Position numbers and translations under genes: made by a program
Notes under the pieces: generated by a model
What the model saw: the letters and a program-made list of their open reading frames with translations, nothing else
What the model was told of the DNA's origin: nothing
The model's database searches: none
NCBI RefSeq assembly: GCF_033473495.1
Contig: NC_088939.1
Location: 4,030,001 to 4,094,000 of the forward strand
Direction of reading: 5' to 3'
DNA from: Cercospora beticola
Taxonomy: Eukaryota; Ascomycota; Dothideomycetes; Mycosphaerellales; Mycosphaerellaceae
DNA length: 64,000 nucleotides
Shown: one piece after another, positions 33,630 to 43,281 of the stretch
Layout: each line of letters starts with the position of its first letter
Numbering within the stretch: position 1 is the stretch's first letter

Positions 33630-34382
33630 TTACCCCTCCAAGACAGTCGGCGCGGGTGGATTCAGAACACTCCTTGCAGTACGAGTCAGAAGAGTCGAGA
33701 CTGCTGATGAGCCGCGGCTCGAAGTATACGGCATTGTCCAGTTCGCAGAATTTATGATTGAACCACTTGGCAAGCCACGGGGAGCTTCCGATGAAGTGCT
33801 TGTTGTTGTTGGCTCCGGTACTGTAAGCGTCTGAATCCGTGTAGATGTCACTCTTGATGTGTGGGTTGTGGTGTTCCATGCAGATTGTATAGACACCACT
33901 GGTATGATTCCTGGAAGAGACGAGCTGGGCGAGGAATAGAACGCTGGGCTTGAGTCGGTCGAGGTTGGTATAGTTGTAGGTGATTCGAGACTTGCAGGTG
34001 TGCTTGCAGCAGGCGTGCCTGTTGGTATTGCCGGCGTTGTGGGTAGCATTGTTTGCTCTGCACTCGTGCTGCCCATCATTTGTAGCAGCATGCTCTCCAT
34101 ATCTTCTAGTCGAGCCTCGACGGCCTGGACGAATGATAACAGGTTGGCAGGCAAGTCAGATAGGCCGTTTTGGATTTGTTGTATATTCTCGATGGCAGCA
34201 TCGCCTGCGGTGATGGAGGCTGGTGCAAGTTCTGTGGTCGATGGCTCAATTTCACTTGTCGCTGTCGCCGACGGTATTTGGCGACGGTGTTCGTGGTGCA
34301 TGTGGAAGCGGTGCATGTGTCGCGCATTGCATCGAGCTGTCAGAACTGCGCAGGACAGGGCCAGGAATGAAAGTGAGAGCAT
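33630..34382 (-). CDS. Secreted Ser/Thr-rich protein with His-rich N-terminus
   Basis: A single exon of 250 codons. A signal peptide is clear (MLSLSFLALSCAVLTARC, about residues 1-19). A His/Arg-rich stretch follows directly (RHMHRFHMHHEHRR). A helical segment lies at about 60-105 (IENIQQIQNGLSDLPANLLSFVQAVEARLEDMESM). After that the chain is Ser, Thr and Pro-rich, as in heavily O-mannosylated wall proteins. No hydrophobic C-terminal GPI signal is seen, so it is either secreted freely or the 3' end is longer through an unseen intron. Function unknown; a surface or effector-like role is inference only. Confidence 0.6.
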   Translation of the reverse strand: MLSLSFLALSCAVLTARCNARHMHRFHMHHEHRRQIPSATATSEIEPSTTELAPASITAGDAAIENIQQIQNGLSDLPANLLSFVQAVEARLEDMESMLLQMMGSTSAEQTMLPTTPAIPTGTPAASTPASLESPTTIPTSTDSSPAFYSSPSSSLPGIIPVVSIQSAWNTTTHTSRVTSTRIQTLTVPEPTTTSTSSEAPRGLPSGSIINSANWTMPYTSSRGSSAVSTLLTRTARSVLNPPAPTVLEG

Positions 34383-35000
34383 ATTTGCAGCTAAGGTGAG
34401 TGGTTGTTAGGTCGGAAGCTTTTCGTTTAGGGCCTCCTGCGCACGCAGACATATTTTGTACAGCGGAAGTGAGGAGGCTGTCGACAGAATGCAGGCGCAT
34501 GGTATGGTGTGGCGAGAGCATGAATGTTTCAGCCGACGTCAGGCGGGATTTTTGCATTCCAGGAGAGCCACCTTGGGTTCAACACTCAGCGACAGATTTA
34601 GATCACCACAAAAGACACATCTCTTTGAAGATGAAGAGACTCCACAGCTCACGAGCTCAGCTACTGCCATAATTGAGCCGTAGGGATACCTGAGATGGGG
34701 TCAGCAATCGACAGAAGACAAGCCTGTCTACGAGAATGCTAGGCGTTCACTGCTTCTCGCCTGAGAGAGAGTTGTATTAGCGCAGTAGGAACTGTGTGAG
34801 ACACGAATACGAGCTGCTGACAATGTTGATCAGCGCCGCAGACGATATGTTCCACTGATATGAAAGTCTCGTCGTCAAGTCTTCTATCGCTTGGTTTACA
34901 TCTTCAGATGCAAGCAACCAGTCGTTACCTCTGCGAAGAGTCCTGTAGCAGCCTCTGGACTGAGTTTCTGGGGCACGTTGTGCCGTCTGCCGGGAGCTCT
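34383..35000. other. Intergenic, no gene seen
   Basis: This 618-bp stretch lies upstream of the Ser/Thr-rich gene and downstream of the phospholipase C gene, both on the minus strand. Only short frames are present. Confidence 0.45.
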
Positions 35001-36808
35001 CTAGGCGTCCGTGATCTCAAATTTCACCAGCAAAGCACATTTGGTTTCCCTTCCCTTGAGATCCAGCATTCTTATAAACACCCATTGATTGTTGCTGACG
35101 TAGCTTAGCCTGACCGCTGCAACGCACTGCTTAGGGTTGACTGCGAATTTGTCGTCTGACTTGATAAGGATTCGCAAGAACACGAGTTCGTTTTCCTCGT
35201 AGTCCCAGTCCAGCTGCTCGTTCCACAACGGGTCGGTCGGAGGTGGTTGCTCCCCACGATGCAGAATGCCGAGTGTGTGCTGCTTATACGCTGACGTCTT
35301 CCGCTTCGTTGGTGGTTTGTCGACTGAGTCTGGATGCTCGAGTGTGCAAGTCACGTACGGCTTGATAGGATCATCTGCATCGCGATCCTTTGGGACAGGC
35401 ACATCTGTGGCACCAGCAACGTGCAAACGAAGATGCTTCTTCCTGCCGGTGCTGAGCTTTCCAGATCCACCTGATCGCAGAGCAGCAGGCTTGAGGACAT
35501 AGCCATCGGAGCCGCTGAACAGCGCCTCGTTTAATTGCATGCTGGCGTCGAATGTCTGCCAGTTCAAAGCGCATATTTGCGCACCAACTCCCCAGAATGG
35601 CACAGGGTTCAAATTCTTGGATGAAATGCGAGTACCTTTGGGATAGACTCGCATAAGATGTTGTGCGTTGTGCTGACTGATCTTAGGCCCGTTCAGATGT
35701 AAATCCAGCTTCATCAGGCCAGATTCTGAGACGTTGATCAGGTGGTGAGAAGGTCCGTCTTGAAGCACGCTCTCAAACCACGAATTGTTCGCAGGCTTCA
35801 CAGACTGTGCATACACGCCAAGTTCTGCCAGCTCCGGAATGATGATGCCTTGGGCGCACTCTCGTTTCTCTTTGCGCCACTTCTCGTGGTCGATTCTGGC
35901 TTGCTCGTCTTCGTCCTCGTCATCACTGTCATCGGATTCTGCTTCGTCTGGAAGATGGTATTCGACGATGACCGCAATCTTCGAGCCCAGTTCGATAAGA
36001 TCAACATGCTCACCGGAGTTGTTTTGCTCTCTGGTGCCTTCAGCCCGCACTTCGCTGCTAAGTAGACGATCGCCCCATACTTCGCGCATGATGTCCACCT
36101 AAGTGAGTCAGCGTCAGCCGAGATCACGCAGTTCGATACTAGGAAGGAGATACTCACAAGCCGCTTTTGGCCATGGTCACCGCAATGGTTCTCAAGCGAT
36201 ATCAGGATCGGAGCTGAAGCGTAAGATGTTTCCTGTGGCATCTTCGCTTCCTTGTCAACCACGTCTCTGATGGTCTCGCAAACAGCACGGAAGGGTACTC
36301 GAGAAGCTAGAGTCCAGCCATGAGTTACCTTAGGCTCATCTTCGTCGTCGCTGTTGTCCCAAGCATCGATCTCCACACATCTCGAGCCGGCTACCAGTGC
36401 TGTCTCGTACGCCACAGCAGAAGATGAACCATAGAGCTGATGGGCTAGCAGGTAGGTATTGTGGCTGGAACTGATGAAGTATTCCGTAAGAGGGTGACTG
36501 CGGTCTGTGACCTCTCTTGGCACATGAATATGTGGGTTGTCCAGCATTTCCTTGAGAGCTCCCGAATTCTCGGCCCCGTGAACATTCAAATTCACGTCCT
36601 GCGGAGTGAGGATCTTTTCATTGATGAGGAACATCTTGAGAGCGTGGCTGACCCGCAATTGCTCTTTCGTGATCTTGGAGACTCTAGATGCATGACCGCC
36701 GCCAGCGACAGAGTCAACTTCAACTGCTTCTCCATGGTCGTCATCGTCTCGCTCACGCTTGGCGAATGGATTGAGCTTCTCGACCGCAGAAGTCAGGAAA
36801 GATGCCAT
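35001..36808 (-). CDS. Phosphoinositide-specific phospholipase C
   Basis: Exons 36808-36158 and 36098-35001 are separated by a 59-nt intron (GTGAGT...GCTGAC...TAG), giving 582 residues. The X domain (about 103-240) has the catalytic His116 in ISSSHNTYL and a second His163 in THGWTLASR, with ILISLENHCG further on. The Y domain (about 300-410) shows MRVYPKGTRISSKNLNP, FWGVGAQICALNWQTFD and GYVLKP. A C2 domain closes the protein (about 430-580). The enzyme splits PIP2 into IP3 and diacylglycerol in a Ca2+-dependent way. At 582 residues it is a compact form: there is no PH domain, and I see no clear EF-hand loops in the first 100 residues. It is divergent from the deaminase gene. Confidence 0.92.
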
Positions 36809-37209
36809 ATTTGTTATTGCGAACTCTCAGACTGGACAATCTGGTTCTTATATTGCTTTGAGACCAATGCTCTCGGCCCAGGTGCTACGTCAGCGGAAGC
36901 TTGGCCCGCGGTGGCTTCGTATAGAGAGTGCGCGGGCAGCAGCTTCTACCTCAGGTGGTGTCGCAGGAATGAAGTTCTTGTAGTCAATAAATGGTGTGCC
37001 CGCCTGTGCCTCAGGTAGCAAGAGCTAGGATGTGCTCAATGGTGTTTCTCGACCAGGAAGTGACTTTCAGCTGGAACCACTACTTCTGGCAAGCAACATC
37101 GCCCGTGTCTCCACTTGCCGACTCAACTGTTTGACGACCTTCCTTTCCTGGGCATTGTGCAAACAACATCGACAGAAACTTGTCATTTGGCAGTCGCTTA
37201 GAAGACAAG
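36809..37209. promoter_or_regulatory. Divergent promoter region, phospholipase C / adenosine deaminase
   Basis: Both flanking genes start outward from this 401-bp stretch. No motif was recognised. Confidence 0.45.
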
Positions 37210-39030
37210 ATGTCTGACGAGGCTGTCAAGGACGCACAGGCGGCAATGGACCAGCTGCATGTCAGCAATGGCGATTCAGAGACAGAAGATGAGCGTGAAC
37301 GGAGAGAGTTCGCCGAGTGGGCAGAGAAGGAGGGAGTGCCAACCATGGACCAGCCCTTTATCCAGAAGTATCTCGATGGCAGAGACGCGCTCATTGCCCA
37401 GGAGAAGCAGCGGCGCAGCGATCACATTTTCCGAGAAGGCATGACCCCCATGCAAAACGAAGCCGCTGCAATCGTGGCTGCGATCCGTTTCTCAGAGCAG
37501 AATACGCTGTGGCAGCCAGGCTTTGAAGACGACCTCGCCAAGACGACGGACCAGCCTATCTATCCTGGTATGATGTTCTCTCTGGCCAAGGAGCGCATGG
37601 AGTCCAGTAAACTATGGCAAATTGTGAGGAAGATGCCGAAAGGCGCGCTACTTCACTGCCATTTGGACGCCATGGGCGATCTCGACTGGCTAGCAGAAAC
37701 CGCTCTCACAACACCAGGGATCTGTATAACGGCTTCGCACTCCATGCACACTGCACAAATCCGCACAGATCACATGCTACCTTTCATATTCAAATTCGCC
37801 AGGAAGGAATCTCAATCAGAAGGGCCTCCTATTTGGTCCGAGTCGTACAAGCCAGATGATCTGATACCTATCACTGTCGCTGCGGAGAGCTTTCCCGACG
37901 GCGGCGTTGAGGGCTTCAAGCAGTGGCTTAAGTCAAGAGTGTCACTGTCGCAAAAGGATGCTATCTCGCACCACTTGGGACCTGGCGACATTTGGGACCG
38001 ATTCAAGGCCTGCTTTCCAATTCTTGTCAGCTTACATCACTACGAGCCTATATTCAGGAAATTTATTCGCCTTATGTTAAAGGGGCTGCACGACGATGGC
38101 GTGAGGTGGGTTGACATCAGGCACGTTTTCCGTTATCCATTCTACAGAGATGGCTCAGAGACGCCTGAAGAGGACTATATGTACTGGTTTGAGGTACTTG
38201 AAGATGAGATTGAGGCATTCAAAAATTCATCAGAGGGCAGAGGATTCTGGGGTGCAAGCGTGATCTGGACTACAATTCGACAATTTGGAACCAAAGATGT
38301 TATTGACGACATGAAGCAGTGCATCGAGCACAAGCTCGCGTTCCCGGATAGCATCCTGGGCTACGATTTAGTTGGGCAAGAGGACGCTGGACGGCCATTG
38401 CAAGACCTCTTGCCTGAGTTGTTCTGGTTCAAGAAACGGTGCGCTGAAGAAGGCGTAGACATTCCATTCTTCTTCCACGCTGGAGAAACGTTGGGTGATG
38501 GCGACGAAGTAGACGAGAATTTGTTTGATGCAGTGATTTTGGGAACTCGGAGAATTGGTCATGGTGTGTCATTGCAGAAACATCCGTTACTGATTGACAT
38601 GGTCAAGGAGAAGAAGATTCTTGTCGAGAGCTGTCCAGTCAGCAACGAAGTTCTGCGGTATACTGGCAGCATCATGTCACATCACCTGCCCAGCCTTTTG
38701 GCACGAGGTGTGCCATGTGCCCTGGCAAATGACGATCCAGCAATCCTCGGACATGGCACGAACGGCATGACGCACGACTTCTGGCAGGCTCTACAAGGCT
38801 GGGAGAACTTGGGACTTGCTGGACTGGGCAGCTTGGCAGAGAACAGCGTGCGATGGGCAAACTACGAAGAGTGTTCGGCCAAGCAATGGCAGCAAGAAGT
38901 CAAGGAGGGCAGTTTCGGCAAGAGCCTACGAGCGAAACGACTGAAGGAGTGGCAGGAAGAATTCGAAAAGTACTGTCAGTGGATCGTGTTGGAGTACGGG
39001 GCTGAGACAGATATGGATACGTTGGACTAG
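37210..39030 (+). CDS. Adenosine deaminase-related growth factor (ADGF/CECR1)-type deaminase
   Basis: A single exon of 606 codons from the ATG at 37210. Zinc and catalytic motifs are in the expected order: HxH at residues 149-151 (LLHCHLD), then FHAGETLGDG with the zinc His and the catalytic Glu nearby, IGHGVSL, VESCPVSNE, and ANDDPAILG with the zinc Asp. The family converts adenosine or deoxyadenosine to inosine forms. Animal ADGFs are secreted, but this protein begins acidic and hydrophilic with no signal peptide, so a cytosolic location is likely. The long N-terminal extension before the barrel (about 140 residues) is usual for fungal members. No damage was seen. Confidence 0.9.
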   Translation: MSDEAVKDAQAAMDQLHVSNGDSETEDERERREFAEWAEKEGVPTMDQPFIQKYLDGRDALIAQEKQRRSDHIFREGMTPMQNEAAAIVAAIRFSEQNTLWQPGFEDDLAKTTDQPIYPGMMFSLAKERMESSKLWQIVRKMPKGALLHCHLDAMGDLDWLAETALTTPGICITASHSMHTAQIRTDHMLPFIFKFARKESQSEGPPIWSESYKPDDLIPITVAAESFPDGGVEGFKQWLKSRVSLSQKDAISHHLGPGDIWDRFKACFPILVSLHHYEPIFRKFIRLMLKGLHDDGVRWVDIRHVFRYPFYRDGSETPEEDYMYWFEVLEDEIEAFKNSSEGRGFWGASVIWTTIRQFGTKDVIDDMKQCIEHKLAFPDSILGYDLVGQEDAGRPLQDLLPELFWFKKRCAEEGVDIPFFFHAGETLGDGDEVDENLFDAVILGTRRIGHGVSLQKHPLLIDMVKEKKILVESCPVSNEVLRYTGSIMSHHLPSLLARGVPCALANDDPAILGHGTNGMTHDFWQALQGWENLGLAGLGSLAENSVRWANYEECSAKQWQQEVKEGSFGKSLRAKRLKEWQEEFEKYCQWIVLEYGAETDMDTLD

Positions 39031-39583
39031 ACGAAGACATACGATCAATGGATGATTGGATGAGAGACGAGATATGCAAGACAGGGCATGGCAGAATAGA
39101 AACGGAACTGTAAAACGTGAATGCCTATATCGTACAGAGGCCACACTGTCGGAATGGCGGCTCGAGCTGACTTCCTGCCTGCATGATTTCTCAGCCCGTT
39201 TTGGACAGCTGGACTGTTCACAGCCGCCGCGCAGTCGTATTCTGAGCGTCCAAGCGTCCTCAATAATCCTTCGACTCCACAAGGCAGTGAGTGGCGTGAA
39301 TTGACGCTGCTCACCGGTCGCGTTTCATTGGAGATTTGATTAGGACCAACCACGAAGCGCGTCAAAAGTGAGTGGTCTAGACAGCCGCGCCAGCGCCCGG
39401 CACAAAGGATCCGACACTTCGTCATCCGGACTGCGCCTCGTGCGCCTGTTGCCTGCCTGCTCCAACACCACCTCACTACTCCTCGCCTCTCCCTTCTCTA
39501 CCACTGCGCACCCGTGCGGCCTCTCCTTGTTCTTCATTTCTCACCTGCAACTGCGCACTCGACTGACCACAACTACCACCACC
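39031..39583. promoter_or_regulatory. Upstream region of the multi-pass membrane protein gene
   Basis: No gene was recognised. A pyrimidine-rich leader (about 39470-39510, CTCCTCGCCTCTCCC type) precedes the ATG at 39584. Confidence 0.45.
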
Positions 39584-40866
39584 ATGTCCGGCATTCACGG
39601 ACAAGTTGTCGGCCATCTGGCCAAGCGCGGCTACGAGGCGGTGCAGGAGCACATGTCCCAGCTGCAGCACGATGCCACGCTCTACGACCAGGCCGGACCG
39701 GAGATGGAGGTGCAGCCATGGGAGATGTTGCCCGTCATCGTCACTGGCTTCCTCACGCTTCTCCTGATCGCAGCGGTACGCCCATACGCCCTGAACCCCT
39801 CATGCGCCACGCACTGACCAGTAACGAGTAGATCAGGTACACTGTCGGCGAGGTGGTTGCCAGCCTTGCTATGATCGAGTCGCCCACCACCACTGCCATC
39901 GTCCAGGACAACCCTCCCGCCTACGCCGACGAGCCAGATGCGCCGATTGAGAAAGAGCCGCTGATGCCCTCCGAGGCGGAGGCCGACGTCGAGGTCACAC
40001 TGATCAACAATAAGCCTGTCACTTCGAGTATCCGCGCGTCTGTGAGGCATCTTACGAACATTGGCGGCTTCCGTGGGAGATTCAGAGGCGCCGCTGTGTC
40101 AGTCGTGTACCACTTCGCACACAGTCTGCTCACCAACTTCCTATCTGGACTGCTGGGTATGGGTTTGTTTGGCAGCGCGATCATGTACATTGTCGCATCG
40201 CTCGGACTGGCACGCCTGCACATGGTCTGGACCCACACCATGATCGGTCAACCCGTGGCCCAGCCTTTCTACCGCCGCTTTGTTCCACGCAAGCAATGCA
40301 AGGCTATTCTCCTACCATCTCTGGTCTTCGCTATGGCGCAGCAAGCGACTCTACTCCTACCTCTCATCGTCGCTGTCGCCTTAGGCTTGCCTGACATCGA
40401 CCACAGCCAGGTCACAAATGCCGCCAAGCATGACTGCAGCAAGCTGGTGTGGATGGCCTTGCGCTTTTTGGCTGTCCCAGCTACCGGCCTCTTTGTCGCT
40501 TTCGCCATTTTGCTGCCTGCGACAGTCACTCTCACCCGGATCGAAGCTCTGCTTCTTCCTGAGGACCAAGACACCATTGTTCCTTTCGACCGCAGTGCGA
40601 TTGTCGGCAACGTGGACATCACTGCTAAGGGCAGCTCTCGCGCCATCTTCATCCAGGCATGGAGGTCCTTTGACAGCTCTGCACGATGGAGGCTGATCAA
40701 GCTCTACGTTAAGATGGCTGCCATGCAGATCGGCGTTATCTTTGTGAGCGTCCACTTGATGGTCGCCGAGATCTATGTTATCGGTGGCGAGAGGCTTGGT
40801 CTCCTCATCAAGAGCGCTCTCGCGCAGATGCAACTTGCGGCCATCGAGGCCAACGGCGAGAACTAG
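39584..40866 (+). CDS. Conserved fungal multi-pass membrane protein
   Basis: Exons 39584-39775 and 39832-40866 are separated by a 56-nt intron (GTACGC...ACTGAC...TAG), giving 408 residues. A first span lies at about 48-66 (LPVIVTGFLTLLLIAAIRYT) and is followed by a cytosolic acidic loop with the PPAY motif. Further hydrophobic segments lie near 165-185, 230-255, 280-305 and 355-375. Fungal relatives are sometimes labelled ubiquitin carrier protein, but no ubiquitin-conjugating fold or active Cys is visible, so that name should not be used. The sequence suggests an ER or plasma-membrane protein of unknown role. The intron interrupts the first span and joins in phase. Confidence 0.78.
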
Positions 40867-41182
40867 ATGGGCGTTTCCTACAAAACTCACACTCTGTTAT
40901 CTTGATCAATGCAGCGGTTGACACAGATTACTTGAACGGCTCTTGAGAACGATTTCTTGGACTGAGTGAAACTGAAATTGGAATAGGTCATTTGTAAAAT
41001 ATTTCTTCTAAGCGTTTATGTATCAGTCTCAAAAGAAGTTTCTGAACCAGCCACTCTGGCAAAGCACAAAATTTGGTAGTGTGAGTGTACTTCATTGCAG
41101 CGAGGCTCATCTACTATAGACATTTACACAGCAGCAAGGGTATCACGAAAATTCGCACAAAAGCAAGTCGCACGCAGAGTCC
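40867..41182. other. Convergent intergenic
   Basis: The membrane protein gene and the O-methyltransferase gene end towards each other here. The bases are AT-rich and hold no gene. Confidence 0.5.
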
Positions 41183-42466
41183 TCAGGCAAGCTCAGCTTC
41201 AATCAAGGCCTGTTCGGACAGCGGCGAAAAGTACCACTTTGTGATACGAAAACCGGAGCTCTCGAGCAGCGACTGCCATTCCTCCTTGGTTCCTGATCTC
41301 ACATCAGTGTTTAATCTTCGGCATAACTCAAATGGGATCAGTATTTACTCTCTTGTGCGCCATTCATGATCATATGCAGATCACTAGCAGAGACCATGGT
41401 GTCCATGCTAGCCGAAAGCACAATATCGTTAATCAGCAATCGACTGTATCCGCGTCTGAACGCAGGCTTGAGATTTGCGAGGATCTTCTTCGCTTCGTCA
41501 TCCGGCCAGTCATGCAGGACCAGGTGCATGAAATATACGGCTGCTTCGAGGACTGGTTGTGGTTCGAAGAAGTTGTGACTCGTTCGGACGATGGACTCGC
41601 CTGCCGCTTCGGCGCGATCGACGACTTCTGTGAGGTCCTGGAGGACGATGCTGCCAGCTGGAAAGTTTTGAGGGGCTTTGCAGCGCAAGGCTTCTGAGTC
41701 TTGACCAACGCCTCCTCCGATGTCGACGAATGCCACTGTGCCTGGTTCTAAGCGGTCCACGATATTTTCTTTCCAAGGATAGAATTCGGTCCACTTTGCA
41801 CTGTGGTTACCGCGAAGTCGCATGACGTGATGCAGGCTGACGAAGGCTTCAGAATTCTGCTGGAACCATGGCACTAGCTCTGATCCGGAGTGGTAACGCC
41901 AAAGTGCATGTTCTGGATCTGCTGGGTTGGCATACTGCGTTGCAGCGAGAAATTCCGGCATTTTGGTAGCCGCAGGAGATACGACGTGGCTGTGGAAGGT
42001 CATTGCGGCTGCGAGCGATTTGTCTTGAAGTGCTTGCGTGAAGCGCGTAAGCTTGAAGGTATGGGTTTCTGAGCAGTATTCGAGCCAGTGATGTGGGACC
42101 ATGGTGAGGAGGAGACGATCTGGAGATTGTCAGTGCCTGTCATTGGAATGGCTCGAAGCATCACGTACAGAGCAGTCGGGAGTCACAGCCGGTGATCTGT
42201 GCAAGCTCGTTCAACGATTTTGCGCTTCCGACTGGCTGCCATTTCTCGAAGAGTTGCAAGTTGATCAACGTCTTCAACGCTGCAATCGCAAACGGATCGA
42301 TCATCAACATTCGAGAGATTGTTTCCCATGGAGTTTCAATCTTGGAAAGCAGCTTATACGCCAGCTGCACAGCATTTCGGCGCTCGCATTCATCTTGAAA
42401 ACTGGTGTTGGTTGCTGTATCAGCCAGCAACTGGAGGCTTGCAAAAGTCTCTGATGAAGTAGCCAT
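41183..42466 (-). CDS. O-methyltransferase, COMT-like (cluster tailoring enzyme)
   Basis: Three exons, 42466-42169, 42119-41349 and 41292-41183, give 392 residues. The introns are 49 nt (GTACGT...CACTGAC...CAG) and 56 nt (GTAAAT...CACTGAT...CAG). The SAM-binding glycine loop is VDIGGGVGQDS. The conserved FFEPQPV segment is followed by YFMHLVLHDWPDDEAKKIL, with the catalytic His of the plant-type family. The last exon supplies the usual end, RTKEEWQSLLESSGF. These enzymes methylate hydroxyl groups on aromatic or polyketide-type metabolites. The gene is divergent from the NRPS-like synthetase with an 815-bp shared promoter, which suggests it methylates that enzyme's product. Confidence 0.9.
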
Positions 42467-42833
42467 AGTGAAGGACGTTGCAATCGATCGTCAGACCCTG
42501 AAAACCGAGTGCTTTGAGTCAAGCGACAATAAGGCTCGGGAAAATGGGCACTTTGTATTGACGTTGAAAGCCGCAGGCAAACGTCTCCACTTCCAAGACA
42601 AACGCCCCGAATAGTATAATGGTGGCAGTGAACACTTTCTGAAGGATGGGCGTCCTGGGCCGGCAATACGAAGGGGTCCAGGCTGCAGTGTCACATGAAG
42701 GATTGCCGTGTTGGTTTAAACTTCGGAAAATGTTATGCAGGAACCGGGCGCCCTCTCAGCCCTACGACTATGACGGATAATCCAACCAACTTGTTGCTCA
42801 GTTTCCAATCAACTGGTCGAATCCTTCTCGAGT

Positions 42834-42860
42834 ACTGCGCAGCTACGCAGGCTGCGCAGT
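42834..42860. promoter_or_regulatory. Inverted repeat, two CTGCGCAG palindromes
   Basis: ACTGCGCAG at 42834-42842 and CTGCGCAGT at 42852-42860 are exact reverse complements with a 9-nt spacer. Each arm also contains the 8-bp palindrome CTGCGCAG. This symmetry is what a dimeric transcription factor site would show. It lies in the middle of a divergent promoter. Function is inference. Confidence 0.55.
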
Positions 42861-43212
42861 GTCTTCAGCGCTGATGACTCGACTCTTCTTGTTGGTACTA
42901 CTGGACTGCGGTCTATTGCCTGCTGAAGATAGCAAACTCGCGTGTTTTTCTTGTCTTCTCTCTCCCCACTTGGATCAAAGGGTTCTGGGCTTTTTTGTTT
43001 ATGGCCATACGAAGGTGGCGTGCGTTGGTCCACGTGCGCAGGACAAAGGAAGGCCGCCATGTGGCAGCCACTGGCCAGTCGATGCGATGCCTTCTCGGAA
43101 TCACGGCTTCGTGGGCGGCGCGTAGGCCGCAATGGAGGGCGTAGGTGATGTGAGTCGAAAAATAGGCCGCTGCTGACGAGCTGGTGTTTCCTTGTCGTTG
43201 TTGTTGGAATGG

Positions 43213-43219
43213 TATATAT
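43213..43219 (+). promoter_or_regulatory. TATA-like box of the NRPS-like gene
   Basis: The run TATATAT lies 63 bp before the ATG at 43282, a plausible TATA position in a fungal gene with a short leader. Confidence 0.5.
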
Positions 43220-43281
43220 CCTGCAGACAAGCGGCGCGGTTTAGATTTGTTCATCTACTATTCAATTTATTGAATTTCTAC

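Larger units (their letters stand above)
42467..43281. promoter_or_regulatory. Shared divergent promoter, O-methyltransferase / NRPS-like synthetase
   Basis: Both genes start outward. A CCAAT pentamer lies at 42805-42809. An inverted repeat with two palindromic arms (42834-42860) and a TATA-like run (43213-43219) are listed separately. No gene lies within. Confidence 0.6.

Noticed and set aside
43189..43281. In-frame extension upstream of the NRPS-like start
   Set aside because: It has no ATG and would run through the TATA-like box; the ATG at 43282 is the first available.
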